This document shows positions 1-7,982 of a DNA stretch of 64,000 nucleotides, one piece after another. The notes under the pieces are model-generated. The model did not search any database. It saw nothing but the letters and a program-made list of their open reading frames with translations, and was not told where the DNA came from. This stretch comes from Alg239-R122 sp041746135 (GTDB lineage: Bacteria > Pseudomonadota > Alphaproteobacteria > Sphingomonadales > Sphingomonadaceae). Location: contig JBGTHQ010000028.1 of assembly GCA_041746135.1 (NCBI GenBank), positions 124,001-188,000 of the forward strand. Reading direction: 5' to 3'. A program made the position numbers and the translations under genes. Numbering within the stretch: position 1 is the stretch's first letter; each line of letters starts with the position of its first letter.

Positions 1-1
1 G

Positions 2-415
2 ATGTTATGGCTTTCGGCAATCCTGGTGCTCGGTTTTGGCGCCCTGACGATCATCTTTCGCAACGAGACATTCATCCAGATCAAGCCCACCATCATTTAC
101 CTGTTTTTTGCAGCAGTGCTTTTTGGCGGTTTGTTGCGCGGCAGGGCGATGCTCAAATATCTGTTACAGGCCGCATTCGAGGGTCTTGACGAACAGGGCT
201 GGCTTAAACTCTCGCGCAACTGGGCCTGGTTTTTCGTTTTTCTTGCGGTTGCCAACACGGTCATCTGGCTGGCCTTCAGTTTTGATACTTGGCTCACGCT
301 CAAGGTCTGGGGTTTCACCAGCGTTTCGTTCATCTTCACCTTTGCACAAATCCCCATGCTGTTGCGGCATGGGCTGGCAGTTGAGGAAAAAAAAGACGCC
401 GAGGTTATACCCTAA
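2..415 (+). CDS. YciB/IspZ-type inner membrane septation protein, 5' truncated
   Basis: The visible 137 residues are very hydrophobic, with at least three membrane segments, and match the C-terminal part of the YciB/IspZ (septation protein A) family, including the ending in which a final membrane helix is followed by QIPMLLRHG. Family members are about 180 to 210 residues, so roughly 60 N-terminal residues lie left of the window. YciB proteins are inner-membrane proteins linked to cell-envelope synthesis and septation; their biochemical role is not settled. The gene converges on sodB, and the hairpin after its stop has its T-run on the other strand. Assignment is from overall sequence character, so the family call is good but function is general. 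Confidence 0.75.
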   Translation: MLWLSAILVLGFGALTIIFRNETFIQIKPTIIYLFFAAVLFGGLLRGRAMLKYLLQAAFEGLDEQGWLKLSRNWAWFFVFLAVANTVIWLAFSFDTWLTLKVWGFTSVSFIFTFAQIPMLLRHGLAVEEKKDAEVIP

Positions 416-420
416 CGAAA

Positions 421-451
421 ACACAAAAAAGGCGGATCCGAAGACCCGCCT
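421..451 (-). terminator. Rho-independent terminator of sodB
   Basis: Read on the minus strand, AGGCGGGTC and GATCCGCCT form a nine-pair stem (one G-U) closed by a UUCG tetraloop, followed by TTTTTT. It begins about 25 bases after the sodB stop codon. The cUUCGg loop and the T-run make this a textbook intrinsic terminator. Confidence 0.9.
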
Positions 452-474
452 CTCTTTGGACTATTATGCCACTG

Positions 475-1092
475 TTATCCTTGGTCGGCGCGGCTTACGC
501 CCTTCCCGTCCAGGTTTTCCGCAACGAATTCCCAGTTGATGGCTTCATCCAAAATGGTTCCGACATAGTCGGGGCGCGCATTTTGGTAATCCAGGTAATA
601 GGCATGTTCCCAAACGTCGAGAGTCAAAAGCGGCTTCATATCATGCGCCACGGGCGAATCCGCATCATGTAGCGACGTAATTTCCAGCTTGTCGCCGTTC
701 AGAACCAGCCAAGCCCAACCGCTGGCAAAATGACCAGTGGCTTCTTCCTTAAACTTGGATTTAAAATCGTCAACTGATCCAAATGCCTCCTCGATCTTGG
801 ATTTCAGGTTCGAGGGGACTTCCTGCTTTTCCGGACTCAGGCATTGCCAGAAGAAACTGTGGTTCCACACTTGAGCACTGTTGTTGAAAAGTCCGGTGTC
901 GCCGCCTTTTTTCGCCGCCTTTATAACTCCGGACAGCTTCTTATCAGCATGGTCAGTGCCCTTGATCGCGTCGTTCGTTTTCGTGACATAAGCCTTATGA
1001 TGCTTGCCATGGTGATAGTCGAAAGTTTCCTTCGACATCGTATCGCCGAAAGCGGTTTTTTCATAAGGAAGGTCGGGAAGTGTAAAAGCCAT
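475..1092 (-). CDS. sodB: Superoxide dismutase, Fe type
   Basis: This 205-residue protein converts superoxide to hydrogen peroxide and oxygen in the cytoplasm. It has the full Fe/Mn SOD fold length and the four expected metal ligands: H27, H78, D159 and H163 (motif DVWEHAYY). The stretch AQVWNH around residues 73-78 places the active-site glutamine where iron-type enzymes have it, so iron or cambialistic use is more likely than strict manganese. An upstream in-frame ATG would add 18 residues with no family similarity; MAFTLPDLPY at 1092 is the usual N-terminus. The gene stands alone, ends in a strong terminator, and has about 130 bases of upstream space before the thiD gene. Confidence 0.95.
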   Translation of the reverse strand: MAFTLPDLPYEKTAFGDTMSKETFDYHHGKHHKAYVTKTNDAIKGTDHADKKLSGVIKAAKKGGDTGLFNNSAQVWNHSFFWQCLSPEKQEVPSNLKSKIEEAFGSVDDFKSKFKEEATGHFASGWAWLVLNGDKLEITSLHDADSPVAHDMKPLLTLDVWEHAYYLDYQNARPDYVGTILDEAINWEFVAENLDGKGVSRADQG

Positions 1093-1224
1093 TTTGCTGG
1101 TCTCCATCGGATGGTTCGTAATAGCCCGCATTCCGGGCCTTTTCATGCATACGAACGCATAAGGTTAACACAAGTTGCATATGGACGCAGCATGAATGAA
1201 AATAAAGTGCCGACGTTCAAATTG

Positions 1225-2373
1225 TCAGGTGTGTAGCATGCGCCAAGGCGGAAAACGCCGGTTTTCACCGCCATAATAGAGACACACGATATTGCCGTGG
1301 GGATCGCGCAGCCGCGCCTCGCGCCAGCCCCAGCTTTCATCGCGCGGCATATGTTCAAAGGATATTCCCGAAGCGACGAGTTCATCACACCAGCTGTCAA
1401 GCCGGCCGCTTTCGAAATATATGATCGTATCGCCGGCAGTTTTATCGGCCCGATGTAATGACAAGGTGCCCCCGCCCGCACTTTCGAAACGCGTATACCG
1501 TGGCGGACTATCGACGATCTGTACCATGCCGAGTTTTTCATAAAAAGCGACCGACGCCCCATAGTCGCTACACCCGATCGTAATCTGGTTCAGCATCGGT
1601 TGTGGCAACACGGCATCCTGTCGCACATCGCCATGGCCCATAGGCCCGTTTGCGGCGACGAGGCCAGGTGCTGCGCGCAGAGCCATCCGCACGAAATGAC
1701 GCGCGCGGTCGATGGCATCTGTCAGTTCGAGGCCATAACCGGTATAAGTGGCGATAGCGCTGGACAATGTGCAGCCCGTGCCGTGCACATGCGGCGTATC
1801 GATGCGCGGCCCCCGCCAGATGACAGAGTCTTCTCCTGCCCTATACAGACTGTCGATCAGCATATCGCCCGTGCCATGTCCGCCCTTTACCAGCAGCGCC
1901 GCCGTGCGATCGAGCGTAGCTTGCTCGCCGCCCAGAGCGGCTAGTTCCGGCAGATTGGGTGTGGTGAGAGTGGCAATATCCATCAGCTTTGCGAATGCGG
2001 CAATGGTGGCTCTGTCGGCCAGCACGGCGCCGCTTGTCGCAACCATGACGGGGTCGAATATGATCGGAATGCCTTCGGCATATTCGGCGAGATAATCTGC
2101 TACGCCCTCCGCCGTTTCGGCCGAGCCGATCATGCCGATCTTTATTGCATCCACGCCGAACCCGGATATCGCCGCATGGATCTGGTCGCGCACCATTTGC
2201 GCGGGCACCGGATGGATTGCGCTGACGCCCGCGGAATTTTGCGCCGTTACCGACGTGATGGCGGTCATCGCATGGCCGCCCAGCATCGTGACGGTTTTAA
2301 TATCCGCCTGTATTCCCGCCCCGCCGCCACTGTCGGATCCGGCAATGCTCAATATGCGCGGACATTTTATCAT
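1225..2373 (-). CDS. thiD: Hydroxymethylpyrimidine/phosphomethylpyrimidine kinase fused to a VOC (glyoxalase-like) domain
   Basis: Residues 1 to about 250 are a complete ThiD ribokinase-fold kinase, which phosphorylates HMP and HMP-P for thiamine biosynthesis: SIAGSDSGGGAGIQAD at the N-terminus, the FDPVMVATSG stretch, and the GTGC anion hole at 198-201. Residues about 259 to 371 form a second domain of the vicinal-oxygen-chelate type (start LNQITIGCSDY, phase FYEKLGM, end DPHGNIVCLYY). ThiD alone is usually about 265 residues, so the 382-residue product is a true two-domain fusion without an internal stop. The ATG overlaps the preceding DUF1272 gene by four bases, showing translational coupling. 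The VOC substrate cannot be inferred; the tail resembles bleomycin-resistance or lyase-type VOC proteins. Confidence 0.88.
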   Translation of the reverse strand: MIKCPRILSIAGSDSGGGAGIQADIKTVTMLGGHAMTAITSVTAQNSAGVSAIHPVPAQMVRDQIHAAISGFGVDAIKIGMIGSAETAEGVADYLAEYAEGIPIIFDPVMVATSGAVLADRATIAAFAKLMDIATLTTPNLPELAALGGEQATLDRTAALLVKGGHGTGDMLIDSLYRAGEDSVIWRGPRIDTPHVHGTGCTLSSAIATYTGYGLELTDAIDRARHFVRMALRAAPGLVAANGPMGHGDVRQDAVLPQPMLNQITIGCSDYGASVAFYEKLGMVQIVDSPPRYTRFESAGGGTLSLHRADKTAGDTIIYFESGRLDSWCDELVASGISFEHMPRDESWGWREARLRDPHGNIVCLYYGGENRRFPPWRMLHT

Positions 2374-2603
2374 GCGTTGCGCGTGTATTTGCGGGTTTCA
2401 GAAGCCGGGTATTTTGCCAGCAACGCTTTAGGCCGCGGCGGACGCAAATGCAGTTCGCCGCCGCAATTGGGACATGTGCCCGACAAGGGACCTTTGGCGC
2501 ATGCGAAGCAGAACGTGCATTCGAATGAACAGATATGTGCGCCCTTTTCATGCGCACTGACATCGACGCCGCAACGTTCGCAATCGAGGCGCATTTCCAG
2601 CAT
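2370..2603 (-). CDS. DUF1272 small cysteine-rich protein
   Basis: This 77-residue protein contains cysteine pairs arranged as C-x2-C, then C-S-F-E-C-T-F-C-x2-C, then C-P-N-C-G-G-E-L, the signature of the DUF1272 family and a probable zinc ribbon. The biochemical role of the family is unknown. It sits in the middle of a tightly coupled operon: its ATG overlaps the glmM stop codon in TAATG, and its own stop overlaps the thiD start in ATGA. That arrangement implies co-expression but gives no clear functional link between peptidoglycan precursor synthesis and thiamine metabolism. Confidence 0.85.
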   Translation of the reverse strand: MLEMRLDCERCGVDVSAHEKGAHICSFECTFCFACAKGPLSGTCPNCGGELHLRPPRPKALLAKYPASETRKYTRNA

Positions 2604-3943
2604 TACGCGGCGATTTTGGCGACAATCGCGCAGATGCGGTGGACAATCTTCTCAACCTGATCGGCATCATCGCCCTCCGCCATTACGCGGATGACCGGTT
2701 CTGTGCCCGATGGACGAATGACCAGCCGGCCGACACGTTCCAGTTCCTTTTCGGCCTCGGCAATGACAGCCTGGACGCGGCGGTCTTCCAGCGGCTTGCC
2801 GCCCGAAAACCGGACGTTCATGAGCAATTGCGGCACGGGATCGAAAAGGTTCAGCAGTTCGCTGGCCGGTTTGCCGCTTTCGACCAGAGCCGCCAGCACC
2901 TGCAACGCAGCAACCGTGCCGTCGCCGGTGGTGCCGTGATCGATCAGGATCATGTGCCCAGATTGCTCGCCGCCGACATTATAGCCGCCTTTGCGCATTG
3001 CCTCCAGCACATGGCGGTCGCCCACTTTGGTTCGCACGAGTTCGATATTTTGCGTGGCCAGATAACGTTCGAGACCGAGGTTGGACATGACCGTGGCCAC
3101 TATGCCGTCGCCGCGCAAATGGCCACTGCGGCTCCATTGCGTGCCGATGAGCGCCATGATCTGGTCGCCGTCCACGACCTTGCCATTTTCGTCCACTACG
3201 ATCAGGCGGTCGGCGTCGCCATCGAGCGCGATGCCGATATCAGCGCCTTCCGCAACAACGCGCTGTTGCAACTCGTGGGGATGGGTCGATCCGACAGCAT
3301 CATTGATGTTGCGCCCGTTGGGCTCGACACCGATAGTCGTCACTTTCGCGCCCAGTTCCCATAGGGCTGAGGGAGTAACGCGATAGGACGCGCCGTGCGC
3401 ACAGTCGATGACAATATGCAATCCATCGAGCCGAATATGATCGGGCAGCGATTGTTTCACGTCGTGAATATAGCGGCCCACGGCGTCCTCGATACGCCGG
3501 GCACGGCCGATTTCGGGTGCATCCGCGAGCGCAATGTCCTGCTCCAGCAGCGCCTCGATCGCGGCCTCGTCGTCATCGGACAATTTGAACCCGTCGGGGC
3601 CGAACAATTTGATGCCGTTATCTTCGTAAGGGTTATGGCTGGCCGAGATCATCACGCCCAGATCGGCGCGCATTTCGCGCGTCAGCATTGCCACTGCCGG
3701 GGTCGGCATCGGGCCGACCATGATCACGTCCATGCCCACACTGGTAAATCCCGCCACCAGCGCACTCTCCATCATATAGCCCGACAAACGCGTGTCCTTG
3801 CCGATCACGACGCGGTGCCTGTGCTCGCCGCGCAGAAAATAAGTACCCGCCGCCTGCCCCACTTTCATGGCAGTTGCGGCGGTCATGTAACCCATGTTGG
3901 TGCGCCCCCGTATTCCGTCGGTCCCAAAGAATTTTTTTTGCAT
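2603..3943 (-). CDS. glmM: Phosphoglucosamine mutase
   Basis: GlmM interconverts glucosamine-6-phosphate and glucosamine-1-phosphate on the way to UDP-GlcNAc, peptidoglycan and LPS. The 446-residue product has the family length, the N-terminal KKFFGTDGIRG, the phosphoserine loop ISASHNPYEDNG with catalytic S102, the metal loop DGDADR, the sugar loop GGEQSGH and the phosphate-binding RPSGTEP near the C-terminus. The start at 3943 (MQKKFFG) is the family N-terminus; a further upstream in-frame ATG would add 22 unrelated residues. It is the first gene of a coupled trio with DUF1272 and thiD. About 255 bases separate it from the divergent symporter gene. Confidence 0.96.
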   Translation of the reverse strand: MQKKFFGTDGIRGRTNMGYMTAATAMKVGQAAGTYFLRGEHRHRVVIGKDTRLSGYMMESALVAGFTSVGMDVIMVGPMPTPAVAMLTREMRADLGVMISASHNPYEDNGIKLFGPDGFKLSDDDEAAIEALLEQDIALADAPEIGRARRIEDAVGRYIHDVKQSLPDHIRLDGLHIVIDCAHGASYRVTPSALWELGAKVTTIGVEPNGRNINDAVGSTHPHELQQRVVAEGADIGIALDGDADRLIVVDENGKVVDGDQIMALIGTQWSRSGHLRGDGIVATVMSNLGLERYLATQNIELVRTKVGDRHVLEAMRKGGYNVGGEQSGHMILIDHGTTGDGTVAALQVLAALVESGKPASELLNLFDPVPQLLMNVRFSGGKPLEDRRVQAVIAEAEKELERVGRLVIRPSGTEPVIRVMAEGDDADQVEKIVHRICAIVAKIAA

Positions 3944-4076
3944 GATAACTGCCTGTTGGCTTGATTGATGGTTGCGTGCGTAATGCACGCAAAGCACCAC
4001 GCCATGCAAGCCCGGTTTGGAGCGTAGCTAGAATTACTGCTTTCCTATCGAGACGTTGCCGTGGCAAGGACGCCCC

Positions 4077-4202
4077 ATGACAAGAAAAAATATTATGCGG
4101 GCCGTAATCTCCAACACTCCCGGAGATAGCTGGCCGCACATAGGCATGGATGAAGTCTTCGGCAAATTCGCGGGTTTACCCTGTGCGGGTATCGGGGCAT
4201 GA
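4077..4202 (+). CDS. Possible 41-residue leader ORF coupled to the AGCS symporter gene
   Basis: An ATG preceded by CAAGGA with a six- to seven-base spacer opens a 41-codon frame (starting MTRKNIMRAV) whose TGA overlaps the symporter ATG in the sequence ATGA. The symporter's own Shine-Dalgarno is weak, so translational coupling is plausible. I recognise no homology; the peptide is not clearly a signal or membrane segment. It could be a chance frame in a 255-base divergent intergenic region. Confidence 0.3.
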   Translation: MTRKNIMRAVISNTPGDSWPHIGMDEVFGKFAGLPCAGIGA

Positions 4203-5647
4203 TTGCTTTCCTAACAGAGGCGATATCATGGCTCAATGCCGCCGTGTTCATGAAAATACCGTTTTTCGGCAGCGAGATACCTTGGGTGGTGCTATGGTTG
4301 GCCATACCCATGTTTGTGCTGACCCTGTGGTTCGGCTTTATCAATCTGCGGGCGCTGCCGGTGGCCATGGCAGTTTTACGCGGTCGTTATGACGATCCGG
4401 ACGCACCGGGCCACATATCGCAATTTTCCGCGCTAACGACCGCGTTGTCGGGCACGGTCGGCCTCGGCAATATAGCGGGCGTCGCCATCGCGCTCGCCAC
4501 CGGTGGCCCGGGTGCCGCCTTCTGGATGTTCATCATCGGTTTTTTCGCCATGACGCTCAAATGCGCGGAAGTTACCCTAGGTTTGAAATACCGCGAAGTC
4601 GATGCCGATGGCACCGTACGCGGCGGACCAATGTACAGCTTAAAAAACGGTTTCCGCGCCAAAGGCATGGCGACACTGGGCCTCGTTCTTGGCGGCACTT
4701 ACGCCGTATGTCTGTTCGTCGGCGCGATCCCGCTGGTGCAGGTTAACCAGAGCCTGTCTGCGGTTGCGGCGGTCAGCGGTTTTGCCACCACGCAGAACAA
4801 TAATCTGATTTTCGGCCTGATCATGGCATTTTTCGTCGGCATTGTTGTGATCGGCAATGTCAAACGTCTGGGCCGTGTCACATCGATCCTCGTCCCCTTT
4901 ATGGCACTATTATACCTTGCCGGGGTACTCATCATCATCGGCATGAACTTTGCCCAGATTCCGGCGGCTTTGGCCCTGATCGTCAGCGATGCTTTTTCGG
5001 GCGATGCTGTCGCCGGCGGCATGGTCGGCGCATTTATCATCGGGATGCAGCGGGCGGTCTATTCGTCGGAGGCCGGAGTGGGTTCCGCCGTTATCGCTCA
5101 CGCTCAGGCTCGCACGCACGAACCTGCATCCGAAGGTCTGGTGGCTTTGCTCGAACCTTTTATCGACACGGTCGTCGTGTGTTCGCTGGGCGCCCTTGCC
5201 ATCGTACTGGCCGGCACGTGGCAGGATAATGGCGGCGATATCAGCATCACCGTTGCCGCATTTGCGCAGATTTCCGCTTGGTTCCCATGGCTGCTTACCA
5301 TTGCGGTCCTGTTGTTCGCGCACAGCACGCTCTGCGCCTGGGGGTTTTACGGGCTGCAAGCGTTCGAATATCTGTTCGGAGCCGGAAAATGGCGCTCGCT
5401 CGGCTTCAAGCTATTCTATATTCTGATATTGCCTATCGGCGCGTTGCTCGACCAAACGAGCGTCTTCGACTTGATCGATAGCGCATTTTTCCTGATGGCT
5501 ATTCCCAATGTGATCGCCATTTACGTATTCGCACCGGAACTGCGCCGCGACCTGCATGGTTATATGGACAGAGTGAAAAACGGGGACGTTGCGCTGGCGA
5601 GCGAACGCGGACGTATCCCCGACATACAAAGGGATACGGGATTATGA
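4199..5647 (+). CDS. Sodium:alanine/glycine symporter (AGCS family)
   Basis: This 482-residue inner-membrane protein has about eleven hydrophobic segments and the AGCS signatures: GTVGLGNIAGVA at residues 85-96 and GGPMYSL at 142-148. Members import alanine or glycine with Na+. The start at 4199 is followed by a typical amphipathic N-terminus; its ribosome-binding site is weak and an upstream 41-codon frame ends over the ATG. The stop overlaps the ATG of the following aldo/keto reductase (ATGA at 5644), indicating a two-gene transcription unit. No glycine riboswitch fold was recognised upstream. The exact amino acid transported is not determinable from sequence. Confidence 0.93.
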   Translation: MIAFLTEAISWLNAAVFMKIPFFGSEIPWVVLWLAIPMFVLTLWFGFINLRALPVAMAVLRGRYDDPDAPGHISQFSALTTALSGTVGLGNIAGVAIALATGGPGAAFWMFIIGFFAMTLKCAEVTLGLKYREVDADGTVRGGPMYSLKNGFRAKGMATLGLVLGGTYAVCLFVGAIPLVQVNQSLSAVAAVSGFATTQNNNLIFGLIMAFFVGIVVIGNVKRLGRVTSILVPFMALLYLAGVLIIIGMNFAQIPAALALIVSDAFSGDAVAGGMVGAFIIGMQRAVYSSEAGVGSAVIAHAQARTHEPASEGLVALLEPFIDTVVVCSLGALAIVLAGTWQDNGGDISITVAAFAQISAWFPWLLTIAVLLFAHSTLCAWGFYGLQAFEYLFGAGKWRSLGFKLFYILILPIGALLDQTSVFDLIDSAFFLMAIPNVIAIYVFAPELRRDLHGYMDRVKNGDVALASERGRIPDIQRDTGL

Positions 5648-6651
5648 AATATCGTATACTGGGCCATAACAAAAATGGTGATAGCTTGGAAGTATCTGCA
5701 CTAGGTCTCGGGTGCATGCCGATGGCAGGCATCGGGACAGCGATGTATGGCGAAGCAAATCTGCAGGAATCGATTGCAACTATCGACCGCGCAATAGAGT
5801 TGGGCGTGACGTTTTTCGATACCGCCGAAGTATATGGTCCGCATGCGAACGAGGAATTGCTCGGGCGCGGCATCAAGGACCGGCGCAACCGGCTCGTCAT
5901 TGCCACGAAATTCGGGTTCAAATTCGATGATGACGGTTTTCGCGGGCTGGATTCCTCTCCGGCCAACGTGCGCAAGGCATGCGAAGGTTCGCTTAAAAGA
6001 CTGGGTATCGATGTTGTCGACCTGCTTTACCAGCACCGCGTCGATCCCGATGTGCCGATTGCCGAAACCGTAGGAGAAATGGGGCGGCTGGTCGAGGAAG
6101 GCAAAGTGCGTTTTCTGGGATTGTCCGAAGCCGGACCGGAGACGATCAAGGCTGCGCACAAAGAATATCCGATTACCGCTCTGCAGAGCGAATATTCGTT
6201 ATGGGAACGCGGCGTGGAAGAGGAAATTTTGCCGCTATGCGACGAACTCGGCATCGGTTTCGTTCCGTACAGCCCGCTCGGACGCGGTTTCCTGACCGGC
6301 CAGATCAAATCGCGGGATGATCTCCCAGAGGACGATTATCGGCGCAAGGATCCGCGCTATTCCGAAGAAAATTTCGACAGGAATTTGAAAATGATCGATG
6401 TTGTGCGCGATGTTGCCGATGCGCACAATCGCTCTCCGGCACAAATTGCGCTTGCTTGGCTGTTGGCGCAAGGCGACACTATCGTGCCTATTCTCGGCAG
6501 CAAACGCCGCGCCACACTGGAAGATAGCATGGCGGCAGTAGAGATTAATCTGTCGCAGGACAATCTTGAAAAGCTCGATGAAGCCGCGCCTTTGGGTGGT
6601 ACCGCAGGGGCACGTTATGGTGATGCCATGATGAAAATGGTTCGTGTCTAG
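5644..6651 (+). CDS. Aldo/keto reductase
   Basis: A 335-residue NADPH-dependent reductase of the AKR superfamily with TIM-barrel fold. The catalytic tetrad is visible as D59 and Y64 (FFDTAEVYG), K89 (ATKFGF) and H131 (YQHRVD). The C-terminal cofactor loop PILGSKRRATLEDS is of the type seen in YakC/AKR13-like enzymes, which reduce a wide range of aldehydes. Start overlap with the symporter (ATGA) suggests co-translation, although no shared pathway is evident. It ends about 45 bases before the convergent amidohydrolase gene. Substrate unknown. Confidence 0.92.
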   Translation: MKYRILGHNKNGDSLEVSALGLGCMPMAGIGTAMYGEANLQESIATIDRAIELGVTFFDTAEVYGPHANEELLGRGIKDRRNRLVIATKFGFKFDDDGFRGLDSSPANVRKACEGSLKRLGIDVVDLLYQHRVDPDVPIAETVGEMGRLVEEGKVRFLGLSEAGPETIKAAHKEYPITALQSEYSLWERGVEEEILPLCDELGIGFVPYSPLGRGFLTGQIKSRDDLPEDDYRRKDPRYSEENFDRNLKMIDVVRDVADAHNRSPAQIALAWLLAQGDTIVPILGSKRRATLEDSMAAVEINLSQDNLEKLDEAAPLGGTAGARYGDAMMKMVRV

Positions 6652-6695
6652 AAAATACTGCCCGCCATGTTCGTGCAACGCGAACTTAAACCGGA

Positions 6696-7982
6696 TTATC
6701 TGTCATAAGCCTTTGGCAGGGCGCTCTCATCCAAGGTCTTATAACGATCGCGCAACCGGGCCTGGCGATTGTCGAGCGACTGCACGACACCATCGATCAT
6801 CACCGTGACGGGGGTGGAAGACAATTCAAGCGGATCGCCGTCCCAGATGACCACGTCTCCCACCCTGCCCGCTTTCAGAGAACCGATCGTCGCATCGAGA
6901 CCGAGCGTCTTTGCCGGACCGGAGGTTATAGCGGCGAAAGCTTCGTTCCAACTGAGCCCTGCGGCCCCCGGAATTTTGCCAAGAGCAACGAGATTGCCCG
7001 CATATTGCGTGGAATAGCGAAGCTGATGCGCGTCGTTATCGTTTATCATGCCGATGGCGACGGTGACCCCAGCGCGTTGCATACGGCCGATATTCGATTG
7101 GGTGGCGGCAGTCCGCTCGAAATTTTCCGGCAGGTCGGACAGGGCCGAGGCGATAACCGGGATGCCCGAGGCCGCAATCTGGTCAGCGACCAGCCAGCCT
7201 TCCTGACCACCGACAATGACGAGACCGAGCGCCGGAAACTCGCGGCCAAGCTTTATCAGCTGCAATATGTCGGAGGCCCGCTCGACATGAACGACCAGTT
7301 TAATCTTGCCCGAGACGACATCACGCAAAGCCTCCGCATCCTGACGTGTAATAATATCAGATTCGAAAGAAACCGGATTGCGCGCGTACCGGTTGGCTTC
7401 GGACAGCATTGAGCGGAACTGTGCATAGAGCGCACTACGGCTGCCGCCCGCCTCTGCCGCCCCGGTTTCGCCGAATTCGACAAACTGGAAAGCGCGCGCC
7501 TTGGTGATCGCTTCATAATCCTGTCCAAGATCGATAATCGCTCCAAAGCCCGCAAAAATATTATTGCCTGTAGATGGAGCGACCACGGCGCGAGTTACAC
7601 CCGCTGCACGGTTGATCGCAATAGACGAGGCGCGCGGATTGATGGCAGGCACGACATCTATCGAAGCATTATAATCGGAACTGCCGCCGCTGCTGTCGTT
7701 AGTCTGACGCACGCCGCCGATTTCCACGAGTCCGACACGGCTGAACCCCGCAAATATGCCGGGCGTGACCCAGCGGCCCTGTGCATCGATACGCTGCGCA
7801 TCGGCAGGCACTGACACACCTGTGCCCGCAGCGACCACCTTACCGTCACGAATAACGACCGTCCCGTTTTCAATCGGCTCGCTGCCATCGCCGATAACGA
7901 CCTTGCCGCCGGTAATGGCGAGAGTTTGCGCCATAGCGGGAGATGCCAACACGGCGACGACTGTCAAAACATATTTGATCAT
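6696..7982 (-). CDS. Exported amidohydrolase-family protein lacking the HxH metal motif
   Basis: A 428-residue protein with a cleavable signal peptide (residues 1-18, ending AMA) and an imidazolonepropionase-like amidohydrolase fold: N-terminal beta-sandwich (IVRDGKVVAAG-type), TIM barrel, and C-terminal GSLKAGRVGDVVIWDGDPL. At the strand-1 position where metal-dependent members have T-P-G-x-x-D-x-H-x-H, this protein has TPGIFAGFSR at residues 73-82, so D78, H80 and H82 are replaced by A, F and R. It is translationally coupled (ATGA) to the next upstream gene, which keeps the HxH pair. The pair is probably an exported complex or an enzyme plus non-metallated partner (inference). Substrate unknown. 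Confidence 0.85.
   Translation of the reverse strand: MIKYVLTVVAVLASPAMAQTLAITGGKVVIGDGSEPIENGTVVIRDGKVVAAGTGVSVPADAQRIDAQGRWVTPGIFAGFSRVGLVEIGGVRQTNDSSGGSSDYNASIDVVPAINPRASSIAINRAAGVTRAVVAPSTGNNIFAGFGAIIDLGQDYEAITKARAFQFVEFGETGAAEAGGSRSALYAQFRSMLSEANRYARNPVSFESDIITRQDAEALRDVVSGKIKLVVHVERASDILQLIKLGREFPALGLVIVGGQEGWLVADQIAASGIPVIASALSDLPENFERTAATQSNIGRMQRAGVTVAIGMINDNDAHQLRYSTQYAGNLVALGKIPGAAGLSWNEAFAAITSGPAKTLGLDATIGSLKAGRVGDVVIWDGDPLELSSTPVTVMIDGVVQSLDNRQARLRDRYKTLDESALPKAYDR

Noticed and set aside
4010..4198. Glycine riboswitch before the alanine/glycine symporter
   Set aside because: No tandem aptamer fold or conserved glycine-aptamer sequence could be recognised.
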